In this document: piece by piece, positions 24,401 to 37,039 of the stretch
How the letters are laid out: every line of letters begins with the position of its first letter
How positions within the stretch are numbered: the first letter of the stretch is position 1
NCBI GenBank assembly: GCA_021018815.1
Contig: JAITYX010000008.1
Location: 4,586,001-4,650,000 of the forward strand
Direction: 5' to 3'
Source of the DNA: Talinum fruticosum
Lineage: Eukaryota > Streptophyta > Magnoliopsida > Caryophyllales > Talinaceae
Length of the DNA: 64,000 nucleotides
Notes under the pieces: generated by a model
Database searches by the model: none
What the model saw: only the letters and a program-made list of their open reading frames with translations
What the model was told of the DNA's origin: nothing
Position numbers and translations under genes: made by a program

Positions 24401-26969
24401 TGCAATACAATAAATTGAAATCTAGAACAATTTCACCCAAAGGTAGGACTAGTAGGAATTAATGCTTTAAAGTTCATTGAAAAATCCCCCATAAAAGGTT
24501 GGGGGATGGAAGGGGAAGACATAATTGAGTTTGTGGTGATCTCATTCAACATGCAGGTACAGATGAAGAGGGGTTGTTGGGGGTGGCTTTTTGTGGGGCT
24601 TACTACTTCAATTCTGTAAGCCCACTTAATTTGAACATACAACTTGAATGATTTTTCTTCTATCATCCTCTTGCATTTCTCTGTCATAGATATAAAACTA
24701 TGTTTGCTTACTCATTCAAAGGAAAAATACATTTTATCGAGTTAACGCCTTTTTAAGGATTTGAAGTTGTTTATAAGTGACTGATACGAACGAACCTTAA
24801 GTAAAAATAGGTGATTTTTAAAGATCTTAAATAAAAGTATCATTCTTATAATTCTTTAAAATCCTTTATAAAAGTCTTTTAAGGAATTAGACTATTTAGT
24901 AATAGAAATCTTATAACAACCTCTATAAATTTTTGAGTGGAAATAAATAAGAAAAATAAAAACCAAATAATAATATCTATAAATACTCTATAAATAAACT
25001 ATAAATAAATTTTGTTGTGGTTACGTGTCCATTGGATCGTGGTAGGAAGACTAATTTCGGGCTGGACATTAGTTTAAATGGAAGTTGGATACACATTTTG
25101 GGCCAACCCGAGGCTCATTATACTCAATCAGACAAAATAGCCCATATCTACTTTTGATGAACCACGAGGAATTGGATCCACATCCTCCCAACAAAAATAA
25201 ATAAATACATTAAAAAAATATTTGTTTTTCTTTTACGTAAATGAAGTTCAAAAGCTAACGTAGGTAGAATTTAAACCCGAATTTTTAGTTTAGCCAACTA
25301 ACACTCATAATTTCAAATAAACTATCATTCCTAATTATAAACAAACTATTTTCAAAAAGAGTTGTGCGAATGACTAAATGTAATAGTTAATATGCTATTT
25401 TTATTTTATTTATTGTAACTTGTAAGCATCATAAATAAAAGCAGAAAATCTGCCTATAACAAACTATTACAGTAGTTAATGTGGAGTACCTCTAAATCAA
25501 CTTGTTCGTTTCAACATTTTACAATAGTAGCATACCACCCTTACCACTACTTTCTACTCGTAACCATTTCTTTACTCAATTCCTTGTTTCTCCTAGCCAC
25601 TCTTGTTGCTATTTTATGTGACCCGTTATTTACTATGTGATTTTAAGTATTGAAAGAATAAAATATATTTTAAAAGAATAATACATAGTATTTTTTATAA
25701 AGAACACTTAACTCCTATTAATGAAGAATCAAAGATACAAAATAATATTTTTTTTAGAGAATAAGAATGTCAAGACAAAATTTTGCCAAACTTAATCACT
25801 TTGAATTTGTTTGAACTTGAAAAAAGACACAATTAACGATTCTAATCCAAATCTTAATAAGGATCACAAGTTTTATCAGCTTTAATGTAAATTTAAACTT
25901 TGTCTTATCAATTTAAAAATGGATACTAAGTTTGATCCAAATAGTTTTTTTATCCGATTATTAATTTAGATTTGACTTGAATATCTTTTGGACCAACAAA
26001 ACAATTTATTAAGATGATTAGGCATAAAGTATGCTATTTTTTCATTTAAGACAAAAGGTCTCTTATTTTAGTAGTAATTTATTATATTAATTACTGAGAT
26101 AATCTTTTTTTCCTAAATTACTAATCGAGATTCTATCCTATAACAAGGTGTTATAATTGATGTAAATAGAATTTACATTAAAATTTTCGGGATAATTCTT
26201 AGAAACTTTATCAATACGCCCTTATAAACTAATGATCAAGTTAGTAAACAAAACCTAAACTCGCCTTGACCCCTACTTACATGGAACACGTGTTTTTTAA
26301 GTGGAAAAAGGATATTTATTAAGGAAAAGTTATACGATATTTATAAATTATGATAAAAATTATTTAATAAGAGTAGATTTAAAATATCAAAATAAATACT
26401 TATCTTTAAAAATTTAATATTAAATATATCGAATGCCTTTGCTTTTATAGAATTCTTTTGGCTACTAATCGTGTTTTTTAATATTATTGCATCTTTGCCG
26501 AACGTGGGTAAACTATAGTGTAACTCTATGCAGCAGGAATATATTGGCATGATAGAATACATTTGAAAGAAAGACCATGATAGAACCGTATAAAATTATA
26601 TCGTTTATTCATTCCCAAATTAAAACAAGTAGATTTTATTTGATAAAATTCAGACATTATTTTACAATCCACCTACCTCCAAATCCGCAAAAACTCGCAG
26701 TAGGGCGAGACGAGAAATTCACGCTAGAGTGAGAAGCCAAAACCCACACTTAAGGAGGGAAATTTCACTCTCACGATTGAAAATCCAAATGTAAAACTAA
26801 TAGTAAATCTAACTATAATCAAAATAGGGTGTTGGAAAAGAAGAAAATTGGAGGTTATCACTAACAATTATAGCTGATGGTAGTTCCTTATCAGAAAAGA
26901 TGAGATGGGAAGGTTTTTTTTTTTTTTTTTTTTTTCTTATAAGAGAATATATATATACATGAAATATGT
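21460..26969. other. ERF-A 3' region and gene-poor intergenic DNA
   Basis: The first several hundred bases are probably 3' UTR. The rest is AT-rich with no supported gene. A minus-strand open frame of 84 codons at 24433-24687 sits in a less AT-rich patch but resembles nothing known to me. Confidence 0.6.
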
Positions 26970-27578
26970 GTTAAAACTAGGGGTGGCAATGGGTCTTAGA
27001 CCCGCCAGATCCAACCCATTTAATCGGGTCCGGGTTCAAAAAATTTGGACCCGATGGGTCCGGGTCGGATCCGGATCTCAAAAATAAGACCGAGACCCGA
27101 TCCGAGACCCGTTTAAGACCCGAATACTAATTTTTTTAAAAAAAATTCTAACAGCAGATATTCATGCAAATTTGGACTCGGTGGAATTTGGAAACCCTTC
27201 CTACAATTTGTTATTAAACTTTGATGGACTTTGAACTTTGTGTTGTCAAACTTTGATGAACTTTGTGTTTAATATATTGGTGTATTTGATTTGTATGAAT
27301 TAAGTTTTTGGTTTGTACAATGGATTGGTTGATAGATAGGTTAGTATAATGCTAAAGAGGTTATATGTAACAAAATTGCTTGTAAATTTACAATAATATT
27401 AAAATAGGGCACAAAATATTGATTTTTAAACTCATTTATGATAAAAATATAGTAGACCTGTTTAAGATCCGTGGACCCGTAGACCCACCGGGTCCGAGTC
27501 CAAATTTTACAGCACTGTCAGGTCCAGGTCGGATCTGGGTCCAGTCGGACCCGACCCATTGCCATCCCTAGTTAAAAC
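26970..27578. mobile_element. Non-autonomous hAT-type transposon with 8-bp target duplication
   Basis: The element spans 26978-27570 (593 bp). Both ends carry an inverted repeat: TAGGGGTGGCAATGGGTC on the left and, as reverse complement, TAGGGATGGCAATGGGTC on the right, with one mismatch in 18. Directly outside lie perfect direct repeats GTTAAAAC at 26970-26977 and 27571-27578. An 8-bp duplication and TAGGGGTGGCAA-type ends are hallmarks of the hAT superfamily. Subterminal regions are full of ACCCG/CGGGT motifs, the likely transposase-binding repeats. There is no transposase frame inside, so it must have been moved in trans. The clean ends suggest a fairly recent insertion. Confidence 0.88.
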
Positions 27579-27648
27579 CCTTTTAAAAACACTAAAGGAG
27601 ACAAAATCTTAACAACGTATTAAGATACGACAAATCTAATTGATCATG

Positions 27649-27651
<3 letters not shown>

Positions 27652-27728
<77 letters not shown>
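27652..27728. repeat. (AT)n microsatellite
   Basis: About 38 uninterrupted AT units. Confidence 0.95.
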
Positions 27729-27731
<3 letters not shown>

Positions 27732-30700
27732 GCTGTGGTTGCAACATGTAGCAGATAAGTAATAATTTTTAAAATTAATTTTTTAAAGATGATTTAAAGT
27801 CACGGCATTATTGTTGGAGGTTATTTTTGTGATTTATATGTAAAAATTGTATTATACATATTAATATCATGTCACTTAAAAGGTAGTTATTTTTAACTAA
27901 TACATATATAAATCCTCTCAAATATTGTGGTAAAATGTACACATTTATATTTTTGAATTATAAAATCATGTCTTTCATTAAAATTTTATTTTCTAAAAAG
28001 GCGTTTTAAAAGTATTTAGGTTAATTATTTTAATTTTAATTAGGTTAATTATTTTAATTATACTTAGGCTTTGAGGTTGTATCCTAATATTTTATTTGTT
28101 AGATTCATAAGTTTTTAACTTTAATTTTATGAAAGAGTATTCATGAATTATTATTGAATAAGATAAAATAAAAATATAGGATTAACAATAAAAAACGAAA
28201 ATTTAAACCTTTTATTGAAAAATCCCTTTGGAGAAGAAAAAAATTATTTAAAAAAATATATCAACATAATAATGAAATATCTCATCAAAGTAGAAATAAT
28301 GTATTTTTTAAAGAAAAATAATGTATTTAAAAAAACGTATTAACATATTAACTATTCTATGTTTTTTAGAAAAATAATGTATTAAAAGCAATGTTACTAT
28401 TCTGTATGTACTAAAGTAACAAATAATATGATATCAGGCCATGTCACTATATTACTTCCCTTGACAAATAAATAATAAGATAATTTAAATACTACTTCAT
28501 GTTTACTAAGATAACAATTTATTTAAATAATTAAATATTATTATTGTTAAAGTGACAATTCAAAGTTGGGACTTGAATGAAAAATTGTTAGAGCCACGAT
28601 TCAAAGGAGGAAATTTAATGAAGAATTGAATTCAATAAAAATATTTAATGCTAATGTGTTTCTAATTTAAATAAAATAATTGAATATCAACTTTTCCTAT
28701 TATCTAATTAAGAGCAGTTACAATGGATAATAAATAATTTTAATCATATTATTTTATTAATGGTTGTTATAAATTATAATTTTTATAAAAAATAAATTAT
28801 AAATTACAATTACACAAATTACAAATCATATATGGTAATCTATAAAAAGTATATTATAGAAAATGTAAGCAACATATTTCTAAATGGAAATTGAAACTTT
28901 TTATTATTTGAATATATTGAAACCTCTTTAATAATATGATCTAAGAATGTAACCTCATGCAATTATTATTATTTTTTAAAGTATAGTTAATGGTTGCACC
29001 CAAAACCAAAAAGAATCCAAAATAACAAGAAAAACAAAGAGCACAGTTACAAAGAAGAAGAAAGGTCATTGGCTTATAAAATATAAAAGTTAACACTAAT
29101 CACATAGTTAGTAAAATTTATTATTTGAATATATTAATTGCCCAAACCATGTTATTATAAAAAGGGTAATCAGGGTCATTTGTGTATTTCAACGAAATCC
29201 ATATAATTATAAAAGAGTATCTTCTTGAAAAAATTATAAACAATAATTATAATGTCTTATTTATTTCTTCACCTATTATCATGTGAAAGAGACGATTGGA
29301 AAATTAAAGTGAGAGTTTCTAGAGTTTTAAGGGCATACAATATAAATGATTGATACATTTTTAAGCAAAGATACGGCTTTAATTGATGATAAGATATTGT
29401 GACATTATTCATTGATTTTGATTTTTTTTTCACTTATTTGATATTGTCAAGTAATTATATTTAAAGTTATATTTATTTAAGTTATATTTATTTGAAAACA
29501 TATAATTCAAATTCTCTTATCTCCTTCAATGAAGTGCAACATGAAGTTGAAATTGAAGAATCCTAATACATCGATTCCCAAAGTGACAACCGACAAAAAT
29601 TCAACCTGGATGTCAAGATTCAATAATAACATATTCAAGGTAAAATATTTCTTTTATATCAATGACATAGATTGTCTCTTATATCCAATAAAAGAAATTT
29701 ATTTTTTGTCACTTTTCAATGTTAGATCCTATTGTGGATGAAAAATACATATTTAATTACTATATTTGCATTTCATGATATATACAATTTTAACTCTACA
29801 ATTGTGTACTTTATTTTACTAATCTCATCTTAAATCCTATTCACTTAGAACACTATGAACTACGTGGTTTAATTATACAATTTAATTATAACCCGTGTAC
29901 AACACGAGTTAAAATAGTAGGATTTAAGTAAGCACTTTCCTATAGATACATTTCAAACAATTGGTAAACACCGTAAATTTGAGCTGTCCAATTTTCATAT
30001 GATGGTCCACATTCAATTTCACATTTATAAAAAAATAAAAATAAAATTTGGGGTTTCCAGTGGGGTTGCTGGGCTTTTACTCCTCTTCGTTTCATATCTC
30101 TCATCGTCGCCCCTCCCCATTCGCCGGTGCCGGCATCAGCACCGGCACCTTGTCTCCTTCTCCATCACCGACCGCCCCATCTCCCTCTCAACCTCCGACT
30201 CTCTCTCACTCTAATCCACAAAAGCTGATCTGTGGTGCACCATAATTATGGGTCGTCAAATTTTATGAATATTATAGTATTAAGAAAAAAAAAGAGTTTT
30301 TAATTAATTACCTAAACCATAATTCCGTCTACACATACCCAAGGATTTTAGTAGTTGAACAAAGATTTTGTTGAGCAATACGTTGAGCTAAAAGAATGTG
30401 ACTCATAATAAAAGCACATAGTCACGAAAGGCCCAACAAACAATAATCAATCTCATAAAAATACTCAATGTAAAAAAAAAAAAAAAAAGGTCCTACATTG
30501 AATCAAGACAAACAATTGTAGTAACTTTTTTTAATCTCAAGTCTCCTTAATGCACACTCTCTTTTGATCAAATCTCAGTACAATAAATTATGAGATGTTA
30601 AAATTAGTAATGTTTCTAAAGCACAGAGTTAAACGGTATTTTTGATATTAAATGTTATTTTTCCAAACAATGAAAATTAGATAAGTAGTATTTTAGGTAG

Positions 30701-31500
30701 TTAAAACACTAAACGCTAATTAAAAAGCTATTGTGAAACAGGGCCTTAATCATACAAGTCTAGTAAAATCTAATTAATGACAACATATATTTACATTTTG
30801 CATGATTTTAAATGAGGATACCTAATTGAATTATAATTTTCATTATTAGGCTTATAATTTCACTTCCAATTTTGCGGGAATTAGAAGATAGTTATATTAC
30901 AACATAATGTACACATCAGTATTTAATTCATTGTCTTCCACATGAAAGGTTAGAAAATAGTTTTGTTAACAAATTATATAATTTCTTCCCTTAAAAAGTA
31001 GTTTATTTCCTTAATTTTGACTTAGGCTACCAGAAAAAGGATAAAGCTAAAGACTTTCCCAAAAATGAACGAACTAAATTAATAACATGATATTTTTTTA
31101 TGAAATGGATTACAAGATAAGTATATAAACTGAAGAAAAAGTTGATTCCCAGGAAGACGAGTGAAAAGTCTGACTGTCTGAGAGAGACTGGAAAAGAGGA
31201 AAACTCCAAGCCCCCTCCCACCCCCAAAAAACAAAAAGGGAAAAAAAAAAAGAAAAGCGAGAAATCTGTGAAGCATAAAAATTTATGTGCTGTGGGAGAT
31301 TCGTTAAAAGAGAGATATAGAAATAGAGGAGATTCCCTATTGGTCCTCCTTTTCTGGTTATACTTCAGTTTCTCTTTGAGGATTTTCATTTTTTTAATTA
31401 TGGATTTCCATGCCAATCTCCGAGGTATTCTTCAAGGTTTTTATCAGCGCTTTTGATCAATTCCACACCCCAACACCTCCGATACCTTTGATTTTTCAGT
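27729..31500. other. Gene-poor intergenic DNA before ERF-B
   Basis: Very AT-rich, with no recognisable gene. One exception is a GC-rich island at about 30050-30245, which includes an 8-bp inverted repeat (GCCGGTGC at 30123-30130, GCACCGGC at 30139-30146). The last 400 bases probably include the ERF-B promoter and leader. Confidence 0.6.
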
Positions 31501-31502
31501 AT

Positions 31503-31528
31503 TCTCTCTCTCTCTCTCTCTCTCTCTC
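31503..31528 (+). repeat. (CT)n repeat in the probable ERF-B leader
   Basis: About 13 CT units, about 145 bases before the ERF-B start codon, probably in the 5' UTR. Confidence 0.85.
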
Positions 31529-31670
31529 CCTGTCTGTCCCCCTCAAGCCTCAAGGTTTTAATCTGGGCTTTCATGGCATACTAATTGGGCGGAAATAAAC
31601 CGTCTTTATCTCAGTTTTACATCTGTTTCTCTCTTTACCCATCTGTTTCCCATCAATTTCCCGAAAACCC

Positions 31671-33487
31671 ATGAGGAAAATTCGGGTTTTCTGCACAGAC
31701 CCGGACGCGACAGACTCTTCGTCGAGCGAGGACGAGCAGCAACCAATCGAAGGAGAAAACCCCGCCAAGAGGAAGCGATTTGTGCGCGAGATTACCTTTC
31801 CCGCCGCCGGAGAGAAGCCCACGACGGAACCCGACCCCGAAGACCCGAGGAAGGTCAAGTATCGGGGAGTCCGACAGAGGAAATGGGGTAAATGGGCAGC
31901 TGAGATTCGTGACCCGATTAACAAGGTGAGGGTTTGGTTAGGCACTTTTAATACTGCTTTAGAGGCTGCCAATGCTTATAATCTCAAGAAACTTGAATTT
32001 GATGCCATCCGTTCTTTGAGTAATTTGGATGCCCCACCGAAAACCCGGGCTGAGGTTACAGTATCCGACGAGCACGAGACTCAGGATACTAAGCCCACAA
32101 TTGCCGACGAACCCAAGGTTGTCGGTTCCGTGGCCGAATCAATGGAGGTCAAGCCTCCTGTTGGTTCGGGCGGGTCCGGATTAGGGTTACCGGCGGGTGT
32201 CGAAAAAATGAAATCGGGTAAATGGGGTGCCCGGATTGTACACCCAATGTCAAGGGCTAGGATTTGGTTGGGCACTTTTGACACTGCAGAAGAGGCTTCA
32301 ATGGCTTATAACAAGAAGCTGGTCGAATTCGAAGAGCGGGTTAGGTCTAAGCCTTTAGAGGAGAAGATTAGTGGGGTTTTAGGCGGTGAAGGTATTGAGG
32401 GCAGAAAGCTTCCCCTGGTGTAAGGAAAAGAAGCGGGGGTAAATGGGCTGCTCAAATTTGGCACCCCAAGTTGAAGGTTTGTGTTAAATTGGGGTGTTTT
32501 GATACACCTGAAGAGGCCGCAATGGCTGTCAAAGAGAAGAGTGCTCGGTTTAAGAGGAGGTTTGGGTCCGGGAAGTGTGTTAGGCCTGGTTGGAAAGAAT
32601 TTGGGTCTATAAACATGGCTGGCTCCTTGAGAGACAAGGTGGTTAAATTTGCTAACAGGGAAATTGTGCTGGGGTTAGCTGCTCCTGAGTTGTCTGGTGA
32701 CACCACACCTGTCAAAGAAACGGTCACAAACTTCAAACCCATTGATGAAATGAATGGTGAGGACAACCTTGAAGAAGGCGAAATCCCTGTTGGTGTTAAG
32801 ATGACTAAATCAGGAAGGTGGGGAGCTTTGGTTACTAACCCAAACACCAGGACTGATCATTGGTTGGGGTCTTACAAGACCCTAAAGGAGGCTGTCAATG
32901 CAGTTAACAGGAAGAGGGCACAGTTTGATGAGTGTAAACCTGAGAAGAAGCTCAAGATTAGCAAGAAAGTGATTGATGACCCGGTGACCCTTGAGCATGG
33001 ATTTGAGGAGTCTAAACCTAAGAAGCTCAAGATTAGCAAGAAAGTGATTGATGACCCAGTGAAACTTGAGCCAGGGTTTGCTTATGGCTCTCCAACTTCT
33101 GTCTTCGAGGCAGAGAGCTCGAATGGTGCAGCTAACAGTGCAAACGAAAGTGAAGGAGGGGGAGGAGGTGATGTCAGTGTTGTGGATAAGAAGAAACCCA
33201 TTGGCATCTCTAACTTTGAGGAAGGGGTACGCTCGGGTATCATCAATCAATATGGTCAACTGCTGGGTGAGTACAGCAAGTTGGATGATGATCTCTGGTT
33301 CGGCAACCCTGATGATAATGAGCCCCCGCAGGCATCTATTGAAGGGATTTGCAAACCAATGCAAATAAAAACTCCCCAACTCCCTCCCCCAAGGAAAAGA
33401 AAAAAAGAAAGAAAAAGCCTGTGTTACTTCTTCTTCTTCTGCTGTAAAATAAGTAAAGGAGCCCCCATGAGGAAAGAGGGAGGGTAA
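31671..33487 (+). CDS. CRF-like ERF factor with four AP2-like repeats (ERF-B)
   Basis: Predicted nuclear transcription factor. It starts [20 protein letters not shown], the CRF-type N-terminal motif also present in ERF-A. Repeat 1 (from base 31857, residue 63) is a normal AP2/ERF domain with [18 protein letters not shown] and RVWLGTF. Three divergent repeats follow, from bases 32187 ([17 protein letters not shown]), 32409 ([17 protein letters not shown]) and 32783 ([17 protein letters not shown]). Each ends in a WLG/KLG-xx-T-EEA helix segment. They keep the beta-sheet and helix framework but lose YRG and several DNA-contact arginines. A recent 75-bp tandem duplication follows. The frame breaks once in the C4 run at 32412-32415, inside repeat 3; with one more base the protein is 605 residues. 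The extreme C-terminus, after about base 33390, is purine/T-rich and its frame is uncertain. Probably arose from an ERF-A-like gene by tandem duplication. Confidence 0.87.
32412..32415 (+). other. Apparent -1 frameshift in ERF-B (CCCC)
   Basis: The first frame ends in a TAA at 32421, just after a C4 run, while the next frame continues [12 protein letters not shown]. Adding one C gives LPPGV, which matches the start of repeats 2 (LPAGV) and 4 (IPVGV). Confidence 0.82.
32945..33080 (+). repeat. 75-bp in-frame tandem duplication in ERF-B
   Basis: Unit 1 is 32945-33019 and unit 2 starts at 33020. Both encode [14 protein letters not shown] followed by xLExGF, and the DNA is nearly identical over the first 50 bases. 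The unit is 25 codons, so the frame is kept. The Lys-rich segment resembles a nuclear localisation signal. Confidence 0.85.
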
Positions 33488-34571
33488 AGAATGAAGGATG
33501 AAGTCTCCATGGAGGCTCTGATTATAGAGTTAGTGTTAGGCATTGTGTTAGGAATCCTTAACTTGTGAAGCTTTGGCTGTCTGTGTTTTTATGTAAAAAG
33601 CTTGAGCTTTCATGAATATAGAGATGATGCTGCCATTTCTGGCATGTGTCCAACTTATTGTGCTCTTGTGATAAAATTGACATCTGAGTTCTGTTCGTTG
33701 GTGCTCCAAATTTGTCGATTCCATGCCTTTTTATGAAGGTCTGATCATTCTTACTAATTCTGTGACATAACTGTACAAGATACTGGCTGCTATTATACAG
33801 CTCAATACAGCAATACAGGCTTGTGCCAGACTATACACAATGTACTACTGCGAAAAAAATTTTCATATCTATTTTAAAGCATAAAGCAGCTCGATTTGAG
33901 GCAGATAGACAATTATATCTGGTTGGTTTATTTTATTTTGTTTTCTGTAGTCCACTCTATAAAGTTTTTATATGAGAATGTCAAACATATGGTTGTGACT
34001 GAGTTATCGGCTGAAAATATGCAATCCATCAGAAGAATATGTGTGACAGATGTGAGTTATCAGGTGAGAGGTCTGTTCTGTGTATGTTTCGTAGTCAAAG
34101 GCAGACTTGTCTCAAAGTCAGCATGATCAGCGCTGTTTCTCATGGCCTTGCCTTGCTTTTGTTATTTTACATGATTTAGCATTTATTGGAAATTGAAATG
34201 GGTAACGTCTCATGTAGTCATGTATGACATAACATCAGGATTTATTAGTATGGGCAAACATTTTTCTAACAGGGAGTTAAAAAGGATGAATCTCACATGT
34301 ATGTAGACACATTTCATATACATCATCATGCTTGTGACATGTTTTTGTTTATTTCTCTAGCTTCTAAAAGGAGCAAAAACGTTAATTATTTTAAGTGCAT
34401 TAAGAGCATAGCACCGAAAAGCAAATGGAAATTGAGTATCCTTACAAGGGGAGCATTATTTCTGTCAAATATGCCACTACAGACTTCCTCCCATCTATAG
34501 ATGCTCTTCGAGTTAACCAATCTTATGTTATTCCGTCTTCAAAACTTGTACCATAAATGGCCATGGAGTCT
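33488..34571. other. Spacer between convergent ERF-B and TKPR-A
   Basis: The two genes converge here, so this should hold both 3' UTRs. No additional gene is seen. Confidence 0.6.
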
Positions 34572-37039
34572 TTACAGAAGTCCCTTTTCTTGGAAACTTT
34601 TGATGCAATCATCAAACATCTCAGGTAGACACTTGAAACCAGGGAAACCCAACTCCATTATCTTGCCTGTGTCAAACCAATGTTTGCATTCATCGCTTTG
34701 GTGGCTAATCGGCCTAATGAATGAAATTAAAGTGCATTGTATTCAGAGTTCAGAATCAGATAAGCATGGAAGTTCAGTAACCAAGGATTTTAGTGGACTT
34801 ATAGCTTACCTGCTTTCAAATGGGTACTCAGGATACTTGGCCCTAAGCAATGATATTATATCAGACCAATGAGCTACAGAGCTTGAACATATCAACCTGC
34901 CTGATGCTCTGCTTTCCTCCATTGCTAAAACGTGAGCATTAGCCACATCCTCTACATGGACAAATCCAGCATAACGTTTCTGATATCCACCCTGTGTACC
35001 TAATAATTTCAAGTTCACAAAATCACAATTTCGATACAGAAACAGCTTTCTAACCTGTGTTTGGTGGGAAGAGAGGAACAAAAGAGTGTTCAAAAACACA
35101 GCAAGCACTGAGACCAAGCTGAGGGATTACATAGAGAAAACCATTGAAGACAGGTTTGAGTACCTTGCCAGGAACAACCACAAGTATTGTAATTGGCGAG
35201 GCACACTATGAAACTAAAGGATGATTCTGATGTATATGCTCTATTTACAGAGCTTGATTGGTGATAATATAATCTCTTACCTTATTGCCAAAAAATAAGT
35301 GTTTCGACTCAACTACAAGCATTCCCCATGGATACAAGGTGCTGTTTCAGATTTGCCTATTTTTGGAAAAACTGCATGCTTTTAGCTAGAGCTGTTAAGC
35401 ATTGACACCCATGTAGGAATATCTTGTACCAGAGAACTCACCAACTCTAAGTAGTTGATGAGAAATGGAAAATCCAAATTACACAGGTTACACTGAGCTT
35501 TGAGGTTTGTGGGTTGAACACAATCAAGAAATCTAAGGGAAATGAATCAAAAAGTAATCTTACTGCAAGAAAGAATGAAGTTCTAACCTTTGATAAGATC
35601 AAGCACAAATTTGGCAGTGCTTGATGGCTGTGGAGATAGCAAGGGACCGACTACAAAGGACGGATTAACAACCACCAGATCAAGACCTCTTTCTTTGGCT
35701 ATTTGCCAAGCCATCCTCTCTGCTAGAGTTTTTGCATAAGCATACCACATCTGCGTGCAAACAATTCCAAGAGTCTCACTAATTTGAAAAGTAACAGTTA
35801 CCAACTTCTTCCTAAAGTAAATATGCCAACATTCCTCTGATCCCAAAATTTCCCATCCTGGCCTCCTGTACATAGAGGCATAAATTCCCAAGGACCAGCT
35901 TTTTCTTATAGTCCTTCACAATAGACAATCCTTCAAAAGTCAAAACCGATTAACTATGAAGGCAACTGATCTAATCAGATGGAGGGCATATTAAGCATGC
36001 AGCATTTGAAAGATGTGTTTGCTTACATTTCGATGCTTGCAATACTCCAAATCGCTCCAATGTGACTCGTCAAGAGAATAGATCTGCTCGATATCATTTC
36101 GAAGTTGTACAGCATAGCAGGAAGAGGTTAACACAATCCTTTTACAGTGCTTACCTTTAAGCAGGACTTGAGAATATTCAATGTGCCTTTCACGCATGGT
36201 TCGATGATGATTGCCTAGAAGACGATCACATGATGAGAGCAAATGTCATATATGTCATTGTCTTATTTGTTCAAGCCATTGTAGCGTCCCTTCTATGAGC
36301 ATGTCAGTTCTAATTAGATTATCCAATTCTTGCAACACTTTCAAAAATAACTCTGAATTGATACCAAGTAGAACGAGAATTTGACATGCACAATACTTTT
36401 AGTGTTTACCAAAAAAACAAAGTATAGAACATGTTAAAAGATCAAACAAATATGATTTTGAATGCATTGTTACAACGTACAACCTCAGAACTCTACCAGT
36501 TAGGCTAAAAACCCTTCATTTTCAGTAATTGAGAAAAGATTGGTGGGATGGAGGAATAGTTGAAAGGATGAATTTACTTGAATGTCATCACCTTCACGTG
36601 GCGATATAACAGGACATGCAACATGGAAAACCCCATCAACTCCATTAATAGCTTGATCAAAGCTTCCATCTGCCATCAGGTCAGCTTTAAACAACCTGAG
36701 TCTCTCCTTGGCTCCATTCATCTCCAAAAGAAAGCCCACCTTTTCCACATTTTCTGGTCACATATAATTTTATCAATAGTATATTAGGAAGTTAAATACT
36801 TCACAATCAAAACTTCAATGGTATTCTCCGCACAAATGAGTCCAGAGAGATTCAAAACGAGCAATTACCCCTCCCCCAAAAATACACAAGAAAAATGGGA
36901 AAAAAATTCAGAATATCATTCACTAGGTGTTACCAGGATCTCGGACAGTTGCTCGGACTGAACACCCTCTTTCAAGCAGGGCCTTCACTAAGTGTGATGC
37001 AATTAGCCCATTTCCACCAGTTACACAGTACTCTGGCAT
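34572..37039 (-). CDS. TKPR2-like NADPH reductase, CCR/DFR family (TKPR-A)
   Basis: Six exons, read downwards: 37039-36934, 36753-36578, 36214-36027, 35750-35588, 34999-34810, 34713-34572, all with GT-AG introns. It is an extended short-chain dehydrogenase of the tetraketide alpha-pyrone reductase 2 / CCR-like 6 type. That enzyme reduces pyrone precursors of sporopollenin in the anther tapetum. The NADPH-binding motif [10 protein letters not shown] is near residue 6, the catalytic Ser lies in LTSSC, and Tyr160/Lys164 lie in WYAYAKT. It ends KGLL, as Arabidopsis TKPR2 does. With one base allowed in the A4 run at 36140-36143, the protein is 321 residues, the length I recall for TKPR2. No other lesion is seen. 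Another CCR-like substrate is possible. Exon lengths equal those of TKPR-B exactly (106, 176, 188, 163, 190, 142). Confidence 0.87.
36140..36143 (-). other. Apparent -1 frameshift in TKPR-A exon 3
   Basis: In coding sense, ...STVK is followed by RIVLTSSC one frame away, across a run of four A (TTTT on the plus strand). TKPR-B has the same break at the same codon. Confidence 0.8.

Noticed and set aside
24433..24687. An 84-codon minus-strand open frame in a less AT-rich patch
   Set aside because: No recognisable domain, signal or clear promoter. It could be a small gene but the evidence is too thin to call.
36145..36165. AAAG/GTAAGC as an alternative splice donor that avoids the TKPR-A frameshift
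   Set aside because: It exists only in TKPR-A, not in TKPR-B. It would also remove the catalytic LTSSC segment.
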